Shown: piece after piece, positions 23,339 to 31,008 of the stretch | Numbering within the stretch: the stretch's first letter is position 1 | How the letters are laid out: each line of letters opens with the position of its first letter | Assembly (NCBI GenBank): GCA_030446435.1 | Contig: JASURT010000014.1 | Coordinates: 1-32,391, forward strand | DNA from: Candidatus Ozemibacter sp. | GTDB lineage: Bacteria > Muiribacteriota > Ozemobacteria > Ozemobacterales > Ozemobacteraceae | Direction: 5' to 3' | DNA: 32,391 bases | Program-made: the position numbers and the translations under genes | Notes under the pieces: generated by a model | What the model saw: the letters and a program-made list of their open reading frames with translations, nothing else | What the model was told of the DNA's origin: nothing | Databases searched by the model: none

Positions 23339-23764
23339 ATGAAAGAAGCCGCCAGAATCATTTTTTTTCTGATTCTGGCGGTTATTTATTTCATCTCACC
23401 CGTCGATATTTTGCCTGATTCACTGGGCAGAATTGGCCGTATCGACGACATGACGCTTTTATCTGTCATAGTTTATTTTTACTTTTTCAAGCCTCTCATC
23501 GATGAGTTACGGGCGCGAAAACGAAAAAACAGCAACCCTTCTTCGCATGAAGCAGAAGCAATGCCTGACGATGACCCCCACGAAATACTTGGCGTGTCGC
23601 GCAACGCTTCATTCAATGAAATCAAAAACGCCTATTATAGCAAGATTCGCCAATACCACCCGGATCTGGTAGATAAAATGGGTCCTGAAATTCAGGCCGT
23701 GGCGAGAAAGCAGACGCAAAGGCTAAATGCCGCTTTCGAACAGTTAAAAAAGCTGAAAACCTAG
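23339..23764 (+). CDS. DUF1232/J-domain membrane protein
   Basis: 141 residues. The N-terminal half is a DUF1232-like (YkvA) membrane hairpin with the hallmark YFISPVDILPD (18-28) and RIDDMTLL, followed by a second helix (IVYFYFFKPL). A basic linker (RARKRKNS) leads to a C-terminal J domain (79-141) with the Hsp70-contact motif HPD (107-109). It would tether a DnaK-type chaperone to the inner membrane. It follows the Bax-inhibitor-1 gene by 16 nt. Its TAG stop lies in the palindrome CTAG that also provides the stop of the convergent methyltransferase gene, so the two frames overlap by 4 nt. Confidence 0.88.
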   Translation: MKEAARIIFFLILAVIYFISPVDILPDSLGRIGRIDDMTLLSVIVYFYFFKPLIDELRARKRKNSNPSSHEAEAMPDDDPHEILGVSRNASFNEIKNAYYSKIRQYHPDLVDKMGPEIQAVARKQTQRLNAAFEQLKKLKT

Positions 23765-24807
23765 TTTTTCTTTTTATACAGGTATTGCCCGACTATCCAG
23801 CTCTGGCCGCGATTCAGGCCGAACTGTTCGCTGATTGCCAGCAAGCTCATGCGCCACCGCTGAAACCAGATCCAGGCCATTCTTTTTCCGTAAGCTTTTT
23901 CGAAATGGGGAAGAATCGAAAGGCGGTTGAAGTAATATCGACGCAGTCGCCTTTCGGCGGTTAGTTTATAGTTCTCGCCGCTCAGTTTCCAGAAATCTTC
24001 GATATGAAACGATTTTTGAAACAGCAGCGGCATATCTGACGAAAGAGTTAACCGATGATTGTTAACCAGGTTTCCCGGCAGGTTATCGAGGCCCACAGAA
24101 TCAAGATAAAATGCAAGATCAGCGTGAACCTGAGACTGCAGAAACAGTTTTCCGTCATCTTTTAGCCAACCATAAACAATCTTTTGCCAATCGGGGTTAG
24201 CCGCAATAAAATCAAGTCTTTCGACCGAAACGACACGGTCAAATTCATCTTTAAAACTCAAATCTTCAAAATCTGAAGTGAGCATCTTTACGTTGTTCAA
24301 ATCAAGCTCGTGAATCTTCTTTTGAATGTAAATGCCCCGGGTTACCGAATCGGTAACTGCAGTTATATGGGCTTCGGGATACTGGCGAGCCAGCCAGAAA
24401 GCCATCGCTCCCCAGCCACAGCCAAGTTCGAGAATCTTCATTCCATCTCTTATTCTAGCCCGGTCAGCAGTCATCCAGAGCATGGTGTCTTCTGCTTCAT
24501 CGAGGTCTTCGGCACCGGTAGGAAAGAAACAGCAGCCCTCAGCCAGACGTTTACCCAGAAACAGCTTGTAGAATTCGGGGTCCATTTCAACCAGCTGTTC
24601 TTCGAGAATATTTTTGCGTTTCAGCTGGGTTCCGGCTTTGAGATCTTTTACGATCTGACGGTAAACAGAGTGCCTTGCTTCAATATCGCCCAAAGAGGCA
24701 CGTTCGCAGGCAGACTGACAAAGTCTTTTAATCCAGGCTCTGGTTATTTTTTCAGGAACCAGACCAGTTTCAAGGATTTTCAGAACGATTTTGGATGTTA
24801 GACTCAT
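23761..24807 (-). CDS. SAM-dependent methyltransferase, cyclopropane synthase/coclaurine N-methyltransferase type
   Basis: 348 residues. The SAM site is ILELGCGWGAMAFWLARQY (126-144). Around it are GCCFFPTGAEDLDEAEDTML before and AVTDSVTRGIYIQKK after, the arrangement shared by cyclopropane-fatty-acid synthases and their coclaurine N-methyltransferase-like relatives. The C-terminus (YYFNRLSILPHFEKAYG, WFQRWRMSLLAISEQFG, YLYKKKN) is closer to the latter. Possible acceptors are lipid double bonds or an amine; the sequence does not decide. It has no signal or membrane segment. The ATG is preceded by GGGGGAAG. It overlaps the convergent J-domain gene by 4 nt and is divergent from the pilin gene. 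Confidence 0.85.
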   Translation of the reverse strand: MSLTSKIVLKILETGLVPEKITRAWIKRLCQSACERASLGDIEARHSVYRQIVKDLKAGTQLKRKNILEEQLVEMDPEFYKLFLGKRLAEGCCFFPTGAEDLDEAEDTMLWMTADRARIRDGMKILELGCGWGAMAFWLARQYPEAHITAVTDSVTRGIYIQKKIHELDLNNVKMLTSDFEDLSFKDEFDRVVSVERLDFIAANPDWQKIVYGWLKDDGKLFLQSQVHADLAFYLDSVGLDNLPGNLVNNHRLTLSSDMPLLFQKSFHIEDFWKLSGENYKLTAERRLRRYYFNRLSILPHFEKAYGKRMAWIWFQRWRMSLLAISEQFGLNRGQSWIVGQYLYKKKN

Positions 24808-24943
24808 TGCTTCCCCCGCTTAAGGCATTTATCTTACAGCATAGCCCCAAGAGCAAAATTCTTCAACTTCTAATAAAATTTACTTTACATGGGCGAGCAA
24901 TGCAATTAAGTTAAATTCAGTTCAAGTCAAACCGGAGCAGATC

Positions 24944-25309
24944 ATTTTTACGAAAAACAAAGTAAAAAAGGGTTTCACCCTCATCGAATTGATGGTCGTC
25001 ATTGGCGTAATTTCCATTCTGATCGCCCTTGCGAGCTGGAGCTTTCTTGGCATTCGCAACCGAATTCGCAAAACCAGCTGTCGCGAGAATATGCGCATCA
25101 TTCATCAGGCCGTATTTCTCTGCCAGACTGAACACCCTGAAATTGACAATAAAAATCTTACAATAGCCAAACTGGTTTCAATGAAATACCTGAAAAAAAG
25201 ACCTGTCTGCCCGGCGGGCGGCAGTTACTCGATTACCGATGAAGACGCAAACGTTAGAGTTACCTGCTTCAAAACCAATAATGGTGATGACCATGGATTC
25301 GTGGAATAA
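24944..25309 (+). CDS. Type IV pilin-like (pseudopilin) protein with non-standard start
   Basis: 121 residues if translation begins at the ATT chosen here. The prepilin signal KVKKGFTLIELMVVIGVIS is intact, with Gly-Phe cleavage and Glu at mature +5, then a membrane helix and a short globular part (RENMRIIHQAVFLCQ, MKYLKKRPVCPAGGSYS). In this frame no ATG, GTG or TTG lies between the upstream stop at 24842 and the TTG inside the signal at 24989; starting there would delete the cleavage site. ATT (24944) sits 6 nt after GGAG; ATC (24941) and ACG (24950) are alternatives. It is a minor pilin or type II secretion pseudopilin. The ankyrin gene follows after 3 nt, so they share an operon. The globular end resembles that of the VIT-vWA protein. 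Confidence 0.8.
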   Translation: MFTKNKVKKGFTLIELMVVIGVISILIALASWSFLGIRNRIRKTSCRENMRIIHQAVFLCQTEHPEIDNKNLTIAKLVSMKYLKKRPVCPAGGSYSITDEDANVRVTCFKTNNGDDHGFVE

Positions 25310-25312
25310 AGA

Positions 25313-26584
25313 ATGACAGAAAATGTTTTCGAATTTTATCTAAAGCAAATCACAAACCTTCTCAACAAAAAAAAGTTCGATACCGGTCTTGATCTATGCC
25401 GGGAAATGAAAGCAAGATTGCTGGCAAATCCGCCGGTTGACCCGGTTTTTCTTGGCTGGCAGCGCTTTTATGAATTTATTCACCTGGTTCAGCTGCACAA
25501 GGATGAAGAAGCCTTAAGCCTTTTCAATTCAAACGAAGAACAGCCGTTCTCATTGGATCTCAATCAAATCACTTACATGACTTCAGTTGCGGCTGAGCTT
25601 GCATGCAATCTGAACAAGATTAAACAGACCCTGAAACTCGCCAGACTTTCATGGGCCCTTTCCTTTCGTGATCAGGAAGTGATTGCGAGAATTCAAAAAG
25701 CTCAGAACGCCTGCATTTATTTCGAAAGACTGAAAGAAAACCGTCTTAATTTCGGCTTTGCCAGATTTTTAACCGGCTTCGGAAAGAGCAACGACATTCC
25801 TGTTCTTTACGTTCAGGGTCTTGAATGTCTGCTGGCAAACTACCGACAATCACACAGCCCTATCATTCTTGCAATGCTTGTTGATGGACTTTCTACCTTA
25901 AGCGGTTATTTCGAAAACCCGCCTGATCATCTTGAAAAGAAACGAATTATCGAGCTGATCGATGCGATAAATGCCGAGAAAAAGGCTATTGTCTGCTGCG
26001 GTATGTATGAAAAAGCACTTAAGTTTTTGCTTGATAACAAGCTTGCCGAACTTCTTGGCTTGCTCGAAGAGTTTCCTGATCTGGTTTACGAATGTGATGA
26101 AGAGGGGTCGACCCTTTTGCTCGAAGCTGTTCGAAACAACGATGAAGATGCGGTTGAACTGCTGCTGGGTCGCAACGCAGACGTTCATGTCATCGAAGAC
26201 ATTCAGGACAGCACCCCACTTTTGCTGGCGGTGAATCTTGGCCATGTGAACATCGCAAGAAAACTTTTGAATAAGGGCGCGGACCCTGAGATAAAAGGGC
26301 TGTTCGGGCAAACTCCATTAATCAGATCTGTGATTGAAGGCCATTACGATGTTATCGCCCTTCTTCTTGAATACGGGGTTTTGACCGACAGGCGCGATGA
26401 ATCTGGTAACACTGCCATAATGCATGCGGTTGAAGACAACAAGATCGAAATGGTAAAGAGTTTGATATATGCCGGCGCTGACACCAGTTTAAAAAATGCC
26501 GCCGGTATGTCGCTATTGCAGATTGCCGAAAGTATGGGTCACGAAACTCTCATACCGGTTCTAAAACAATTCAGGGTTCGGTAA
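25313..26584 (+). CDS. Ankyrin-repeat protein
   Basis: 423 residues. Residues 1-250 are helical and resemble TPR-like or alpha-solenoid sequence without a clear family. From about 260 to 420 there are five ankyrin repeats (GSTLLLEAVRNNDEDAVELLL; STPLLLAVNLGHVNIARKLL; QTPLIRSVIEGHYDVIALLL; NTAIMHAVEDNKIEMVKSLI; and a last degenerate one). There is no signal peptide. Ankyrin repeats bind proteins, so a partner is expected; the tight link to a pilin gene (3-nt gap) hints at a role in the pilus or secretion apparatus, as inference. The stop codon lies inside a strong hairpin. Confidence 0.85.
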   Translation: MTENVFEFYLKQITNLLNKKKFDTGLDLCREMKARLLANPPVDPVFLGWQRFYEFIHLVQLHKDEEALSLFNSNEEQPFSLDLNQITYMTSVAAELACNLNKIKQTLKLARLSWALSFRDQEVIARIQKAQNACIYFERLKENRLNFGFARFLTGFGKSNDIPVLYVQGLECLLANYRQSHSPIILAMLVDGLSTLSGYFENPPDHLEKKRIIELIDAINAEKKAIVCCGMYEKALKFLLDNKLAELLGLLEEFPDLVYECDEEGSTLLLEAVRNNDEDAVELLLGRNADVHVIEDIQDSTPLLLAVNLGHVNIARKLLNKGADPEIKGLFGQTPLIRSVIEGHYDVIALLLEYGVLTDRRDESGNTAIMHAVEDNKIEMVKSLIYAGADTSLKNAAGMSLLQIAESMGHETLIPVLKQFRVR

Positions 26585-26598
26585 AAACCGAACCCTGA
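26571..26598. terminator. Hairpin shared by the convergent ankyrin and TM1266-like genes
   Basis: TCAGGGTTCGGT - AAAA - ACCGAACCCTGA, a perfect 12-bp stem that includes the stop codon of the ankyrin gene. No T-run follows on plus; on minus a weak one follows (TTGTTTTA). It may terminate the minus-strand gene and protect the plus mRNA end. Confidence 0.65.
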
Positions 26599-26619
26599 GT
26601 GATTTGCAAAAATAATCTT

Positions 26620-26874
26620 TTACAGACTTAGTTCAACAAGTTTTACATGAACGTCGTCAAGAAGTTCAAGCTTGCGGTTCATTTCCACAATTTTGTCTTT
26701 TTCGCCGACCAGCTCAAGAATGATCACGCCAGATTCAGTACAATTTTCAAGAGTGCCGTCATGAAGGCCCAGTCTGGTTTTGATCAGACAACCCCAGCCG
26801 GTCAAAATTTTCTGTACGTTAACCGCGGTGTCTTTTCTTTTTCCAACGAGTATGCAAAGAATGGTTCTTTTCAT
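26620..26874 (-). CDS. Small ACT-like protein of the TM1266 type
   Basis: 84 residues. The pattern of strands and helices (RTILCILVGKRKDTAVNVQK, GLHDGTLENCTESGVIILEL in part, HVKLVELSL) matches the TM1266 family, annotated as putative iron-only hydrogenase system regulator, with a NikR/ACT-like ferredoxin fold. In Firmicutes and Thermotogae such genes lie with FeFe-hydrogenase maturation genes; none is present here. The ATG has a strong ribosome site (GGGAGGA). A TATAAT box about 43 nt before the start marks its promoter. The fold call is fairly safe and the function open. Confidence 0.75.
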   Translation of the reverse strand: MKRTILCILVGKRKDTAVNVQKILTGWGCLIKTRLGLHDGTLENCTESGVIILELVGEKDKIVEMNRKLELLDDVHVKLVELSL

Positions 26875-27091
26875 GTTTTTCCTCCCAGAGAGATTTTCGT
26901 AAAATCATTATAAACCAACCCCACAAAAATTTAAACCGCGTTTTTTTGTCGAGCAATGCGACGCTGCTTTAGTGCAAAACTTTCGGGCAGGTAATTACGC
27001 CGCTTAGGCAACTTCGTTGCTTCTGAGAGGGGCAAATTTTGTGGTTCGAATCTATACAAAAGCTCATGAAAAATTCTGTTTCTGACAGGTT

Positions 27092-29680
27092 TTAAAACAT
27101 GTTATTGAAGAATTTTTCTGACATATTGGTCAGAACTTTGACTTTTCCGCGCAAAACCGGCAATTCAGGCAAAGATTCTATGAAAAAGTTGCCGTAACTT
27201 TTGGTAACTATGCGTTTGTCGAGAATCCAGATTACCCCTCGATCAGATTTTTTGCGAATAAGTCGGCCGAACCCCTGTTTCAGTTTAATTGCTGCCATGG
27301 GTAGCTGATAATCACGGAAAGGATTACTACCTTCTTCGCGGATTTTTTCGTTTCTTGCTTCAAGAACCGGGTCATTCGGAGTGGCAAAAGGCAATTTTGT
27401 TATAATCAGGTTGCGCAGAGCCGACCCGGGAATATCAACGCCTTCCCAGAAACTGTCGGTAGCAAAAAGAACGGCGTTACCGTCGTCTTTGAACAGCTCG
27501 AGAAGATAATGACGCTCGATTTCACCCTGCTTATAGCATTCGAACCCTTCAGCGCAGAGCTGTGGCGAAAGATTGCTGTAAAAATAGTTCAAATGATTGT
27601 AAGAGGTGCATAAAACCAGCGCCCCCCCCTGTGAAGTTCTTATAATATCGATCAGCGGCTGAGCAACCATCTCGGCGTAAGCGGGGCTGCTGGGTTCAGG
27701 AATATCGGTTGGAATGAAAAGTCTTGCCTGATCGGCATAATTGAAAGGCGAGGCAAATCTTCCCTCTTCGGGGGTGTGTTCAAGTTCTTCGCTGTTCAGC
27801 CCGAGTCGGTTTTTAATGAAACTGAAGTTTTTTCTGGTCGTCAAAGTACCCGAAACCAATATGGCGCTTTCGATTTTTTTGAAACAATAATCGAGCATTG
27901 GTCTGGCGACAACAATCGGCAGAGAATGAAAAGCCGGGTAAAGACCGCTTCTACGCACGAGAACGGTGAAAAAGTGCACATAAAGATGACGATCGGCAGT
28001 TTCGGTGTCGAACAGAATGTTGATCGAGCTACCGATTTCTTCAAGTCTGACCGCGTAAGAAGACAATTCGGTCAAAGCCAGTTCGAATGGTTCTCTTTCA
28101 TCTTCCTCATCGCCGATTATACTGCGAATTTTGCGGTACATTTTTTTCATTTTGCCCGCGAGCAACTTGCATTCATCTCTGAGCTTGAAAGCGAAATGAC
28201 ATAAAGTGGCAAATTCGCGTCGCGATTCTTCGCGCGGGCCGATACGAAGACGATGTTCGCCGTTGTGAGCAGTCTGAGGGTTTACGAAAAAAGCGCTGAT
28301 ACTTTCGAAAAGTGACCTGCTGATATCGGCAATATCGAGCCTGGTGGGTATCATTTCGTTTCTTATGTCTTCAAGAATTGCGCTTCTTTCTTCGGCAGAA
28401 AAGTCGCCGTGGCCGAATGACAGGGCCGAATACAAAGTGGCAAAGGTGCCTGATTCGCGGCGGCCTCTTTTCTGGTAAATTTTACCAAGCATTCTTTGAA
28501 AACCAAGACCGGTGGTTCTAAAACCAAAATGCCGGGTCGCAGTTTCTTCAAGATTATGTGCTTCATCGAGAATAACTGCCTTACAGGCCGGTATTACTGC
28601 AGTCTGGCTATATTCAGAAGTTGCGGCACGCAACGCAAGATCAGAAAAAAGAAGATGATGATTCACGACGAGAATATCAGCTTCAGAAGCGCGGCGACGG
28701 GCTGAATAGAAAAAGCAGTCACGGTATTCGCTGCAATTTATGCCGGGGCAGCTGTCTTTGTCGCAGCAGACTTTCTCCCAGAGGGAGTCTATGGGCACCC
28801 AGTTCAAATCACTCAATGAACCGTCAAATGTTTTTTCGGCCCAGGCCACCAGACGATTGAACTGGTCAAGCTCTTCGGTTTCAAGAAGAAGTTCGCCATC
28901 AGTTGAGCCCAGGTATTCCTGAATTCGCCGCAAACACAGATAGTTTCGTCTACCCTTTACCAGACAGAATTTGAATTCGAACGGCAAAATAGATGCGAGC
29001 AAAGGCAAATCTTTGTTAACCAGCTGATGTTGAAGGTTTATCGTATTGGTGGAAACGGCGACCCTGCATTTATGCTCGCGCGCATAATGAATGGCAGGAA
29101 TAAGATAGGCCATGCTTTTACCAATGCCCGTTTCTCCTTCAAGAATGGCATGGCACGATGAATTTAGAGCTCTGACGATAATGCTCATCAACTGCTTTTG
29201 CCCGGATCGCTCTTCAAAATTATCAATCAGACCGGCGATTCTTCCGTCTGACGAGATGTATTTCAGTAACTCATCAGCATCGATCGGGTCGGGATTCTCG
29301 GTGCGAAACGGTTCGACGACAACATAGATTTCTTCACAATCATTGTCGTGAATGGCGAACCCGATACCAGAATTTCCGCATAGCGAAGCCACATTCATGT
29401 CAGGGGCAGAAGGTTTGAGGTTTCCCGAAGGGTGATTGTGCATAAGAATATCACCGGGGCGCAGACTTTTGATAATGGCGGGGGCCGAATCATGGTTTCC
29501 GCGGGCGAGAATACGAAATTCCTGCCAGAAGCCATCGTTGCCCAAAGTTGCCGCAGACAAAACTTCGCAGCCACCTGCCAGATCGATTTCTTCTGCAAGT
29601 CGCCTGCGATCGGCTTCATCTAAAAATGCAGCAAAATCGGCAGAGTGCTTCTTCTTTTTCGCGGGAGTCATGGACGGCAT
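27092..29680 (-). CDS. JAMM/RadC-like domain fused to a DinG/XPD-type helicase
   Basis: 862 residues from the ATG at 29680, or 859 from a second ATG at 29671. Longer frames reach 29782 but run through a strong promoter. N-terminal part (about 15-125): a JAMM-type motif HNHPSGNLKPSAPD (H81, H83, S91, D94), as in RadC and JAB proteins. Helicase part: Walker A GETGIGKS (182-189), four clustered cysteines for a 4Fe-4S centre (VCCDKDSCPGINCSEYRDC), DEAH (ILDEAHNLEE), and motif VI QGFGRLIRK. It is thus a superfamily 2 5'-3' iron-sulfur helicase likely involved in DNA repair or R-loop removal, joined to a possible metalloprotease or RadC-like module. No partner genes are adjacent. The metal motif is intact, so activity of the added domain is possible. 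Confidence 0.88.
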   Translation of the reverse strand: MPSMTPAKKKKHSADFAAFLDEADRRRLAEEIDLAGGCEVLSAATLGNDGFWQEFRILARGNHDSAPAIIKSLRPGDILMHNHPSGNLKPSAPDMNVASLCGNSGIGFAIHDNDCEEIYVVVEPFRTENPDPIDADELLKYISSDGRIAGLIDNFEERSGQKQLMSIIVRALNSSCHAILEGETGIGKSMAYLIPAIHYAREHKCRVAVSTNTINLQHQLVNKDLPLLASILPFEFKFCLVKGRRNYLCLRRIQEYLGSTDGELLLETEELDQFNRLVAWAEKTFDGSLSDLNWVPIDSLWEKVCCDKDSCPGINCSEYRDCFFYSARRRASEADILVVNHHLLFSDLALRAATSEYSQTAVIPACKAVILDEAHNLEETATRHFGFRTTGLGFQRMLGKIYQKRGRRESGTFATLYSALSFGHGDFSAEERSAILEDIRNEMIPTRLDIADISRSLFESISAFFVNPQTAHNGEHRLRIGPREESRREFATLCHFAFKLRDECKLLAGKMKKMYRKIRSIIGDEEDEREPFELALTELSSYAVRLEEIGSSINILFDTETADRHLYVHFFTVLVRRSGLYPAFHSLPIVVARPMLDYCFKKIESAILVSGTLTTRKNFSFIKNRLGLNSEELEHTPEEGRFASPFNYADQARLFIPTDIPEPSSPAYAEMVAQPLIDIIRTSQGGALVLCTSYNHLNYFYSNLSPQLCAEGFECYKQGEIERHYLLELFKDDGNAVLFATDSFWEGVDIPGSALRNLIITKLPFATPNDPVLEARNEKIREEGSNPFRDYQLPMAAIKLKQGFGRLIRKKSDRGVIWILDKRIVTKSYGNFFIESLPELPVLRGKVKVLTNMSEKFFNNMF

Positions 29681-29707
29681 TTTATGGGCCTTTAAATTCT
29701 TTGTCAA
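29679..29707 (-). promoter_or_regulatory. Promoter placed for a leaderless helicase transcript
   Basis: On the minus strand: TTGACA (29707-29702), 17-bp spacer, TAAAAT (29684-29679), then 7 nt to the ATG at 29671. The boxes are nearly perfect. Transcription would start at the second candidate ATG, and the first (29680) overlaps the -10 box. Confidence 0.6.
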
Positions 29708-29732
29708 TGCCTGTCTTAAAAAAAGTTTGTGC

Positions 29733-29761
29733 TTGATTTTAGTCCGGGTTAAAGGCATAAT
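29733..29761 (+). promoter_or_regulatory. Promoter of the PPi-phosphofructokinase operon
   Basis: TTGATT (29733-29738), 17-bp spacer, CATAAT (29756-29761). The leader would be about 32 nt with the ribosome site AGGGAG. It is divergent from the helicase promoter. Confidence 0.6.
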
Positions 29762-29799
29762 TAGCGCATCCATAAAAATCACAAAAAGGGAGACTTCTC

Positions 29800-31008
29800 A
29801 TGGGAAAACTCAATGGAAATGTTCTTATCGCGCAGGGCGGCGGACCGACCGCAGTTATCAATCAAAGCCTGGTTGGCGCAGTTCTCGAATCAAGAAAATT
29901 TCCCGAAGTTGACCGTGTCTATGGCGCGTTGCACGGTGTAAGAGGAATTATCGAAGAAGATTTTGTCGATCTTACCCAGGCAACCACACATAACCTTGAA
30001 AAGGTAGCCTGCACCCCCAGTTCGGCGCTTCTGTCGACCCGCGACAAACCCGATGCAGAATATTGCGAAAAGATTTTTAAAGTGTGCATGAAGCACAATG
30101 TAAGATATTTCTTCTACAATGGCGGTAATGATTCTGCCGATGCAGTGCGCATCGTTAATGAAAACGCCAGCAACGCCGGTTACGAACTGCGTTGTATTCA
30201 TATTCCCAAAACGATCGATAATGATCTTCGCGTTACCGACCACTGCCCGGGCTATGGTTCAGCAGCGAAATTCGTTGCTTCGGCTTTCGCCGGGGTAAAT
30301 CTTGATAACCGCGCCATTCCTGGTGTTTACATCGGTGTCGTCATGGGGCGTCACGCTGGCTTTCTTACTGCCGGCGCAGCTTTCGCAAAAAAATACGAAG
30401 ATGATGGCCCACACCTGATTTATGTGCCCGAACGCACTTTCGACAAAGATAAATTTCTTGCAGATGTCGATGAAGTTTACGGAAAATATGGCCGCTGCGT
30501 CATCGCAGTTTCAGAAGGTATTGTCGGCGCAGATGGTCAACCAATCATCACCCAGCTGACCGGCGACCAGGAAAGAGACGCTCACGGCAACGTTCAGCTT
30601 TCAGGAACAGGTGCCCTCGGCGATCTGCTCGGCCAGACCGTTAAAGACGGCCTGAAAATCAAAAGAGTTCGCTCTGACACTTTTGGTTATCTGCAAAGAA
30701 GCTTTCTCGGCATCGTTTCTGAAGTCGACCAGCAGGAAGCCAGAGAAGTGGGCGAAAAAGCCGCTCAGTTCGCAATCTGGAACGATGTCGACGGTTCTGT
30801 AGCGATCAAGAGAACCGGCGATTATTCCGTAGACTACTTCCTTACACCATTGCATACAGTTGCCAGAGAAACCAAACACATGCCCGACAGCTTCATAAAC
30901 GCTGCCGGAAACGGTGTAACCAACGACTTTTTGAATTATGCCCGCCCTCTTCTCGGCGGTATGCCTGAATACGAAAGACTTCAGTGCCCATCGGTGCCCA
31001 AAAAGTGA
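29800..31008 (+). CDS. pfp: Pyrophosphate-dependent 6-phosphofructokinase
   Basis: 402 residues. Phosphofructokinase blocks are complete: IAQGGGPTAVINQS, YNGGNDSADA (108-115), PKTIDNDL (136-143) with K137, HCPGYGSAAK and VMGRHAGFLTAG. ATP-dependent enzymes have Gly at the positions of D111 and K137; Asp and Lys there mark the PPi-dependent type. The enzyme phosphorylates fructose 6-phosphate with pyrophosphate, reversibly, saving ATP, which is common in anaerobes. The ribosome site is AGGGAG. The downstream RNA methyltransferase gene starts at a GTG that overlaps the TGA stop, so the two are translationally coupled. Confidence 0.95.
   Translation: MGKLNGNVLIAQGGGPTAVINQSLVGAVLESRKFPEVDRVYGALHGVRGIIEEDFVDLTQATTHNLEKVACTPSSALLSTRDKPDAEYCEKIFKVCMKHNVRYFFYNGGNDSADAVRIVNENASNAGYELRCIHIPKTIDNDLRVTDHCPGYGSAAKFVASAFAGVNLDNRAIPGVYIGVVMGRHAGFLTAGAAFAKKYEDDGPHLIYVPERTFDKDKFLADVDEVYGKYGRCVIAVSEGIVGADGQPIITQLTGDQERDAHGNVQLSGTGALGDLLGQTVKDGLKIKRVRSDTFGYLQRSFLGIVSEVDQQEAREVGEKAAQFAIWNDVDGSVAIKRTGDYSVDYFLTPLHTVARETKHMPDSFINAAGNGVTNDFLNYARPLLGGMPEYERLQCPSVPKK

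Noticed and set aside
27040-27055. A GGTTCGAATC stretch resembling the T-loop of a tRNA
   Set aside because: The flanking bases do not form a T-stem, and no anticodon arm or acceptor stem can be built around it.
26940-27060. Possible structured RNA with a GCAAC-TTC-GTTGC hairpin
   Set aside because: The stem is short and the surrounding pairing weak; no known RNA family matches and no promoter or terminator frames it.
29681-29782. N-terminal extension of the helicase
   Set aside because: It spans the near-perfect promoter on the minus strand and part of the divergent promoter, with a basic, non-conserved-looking sequence.
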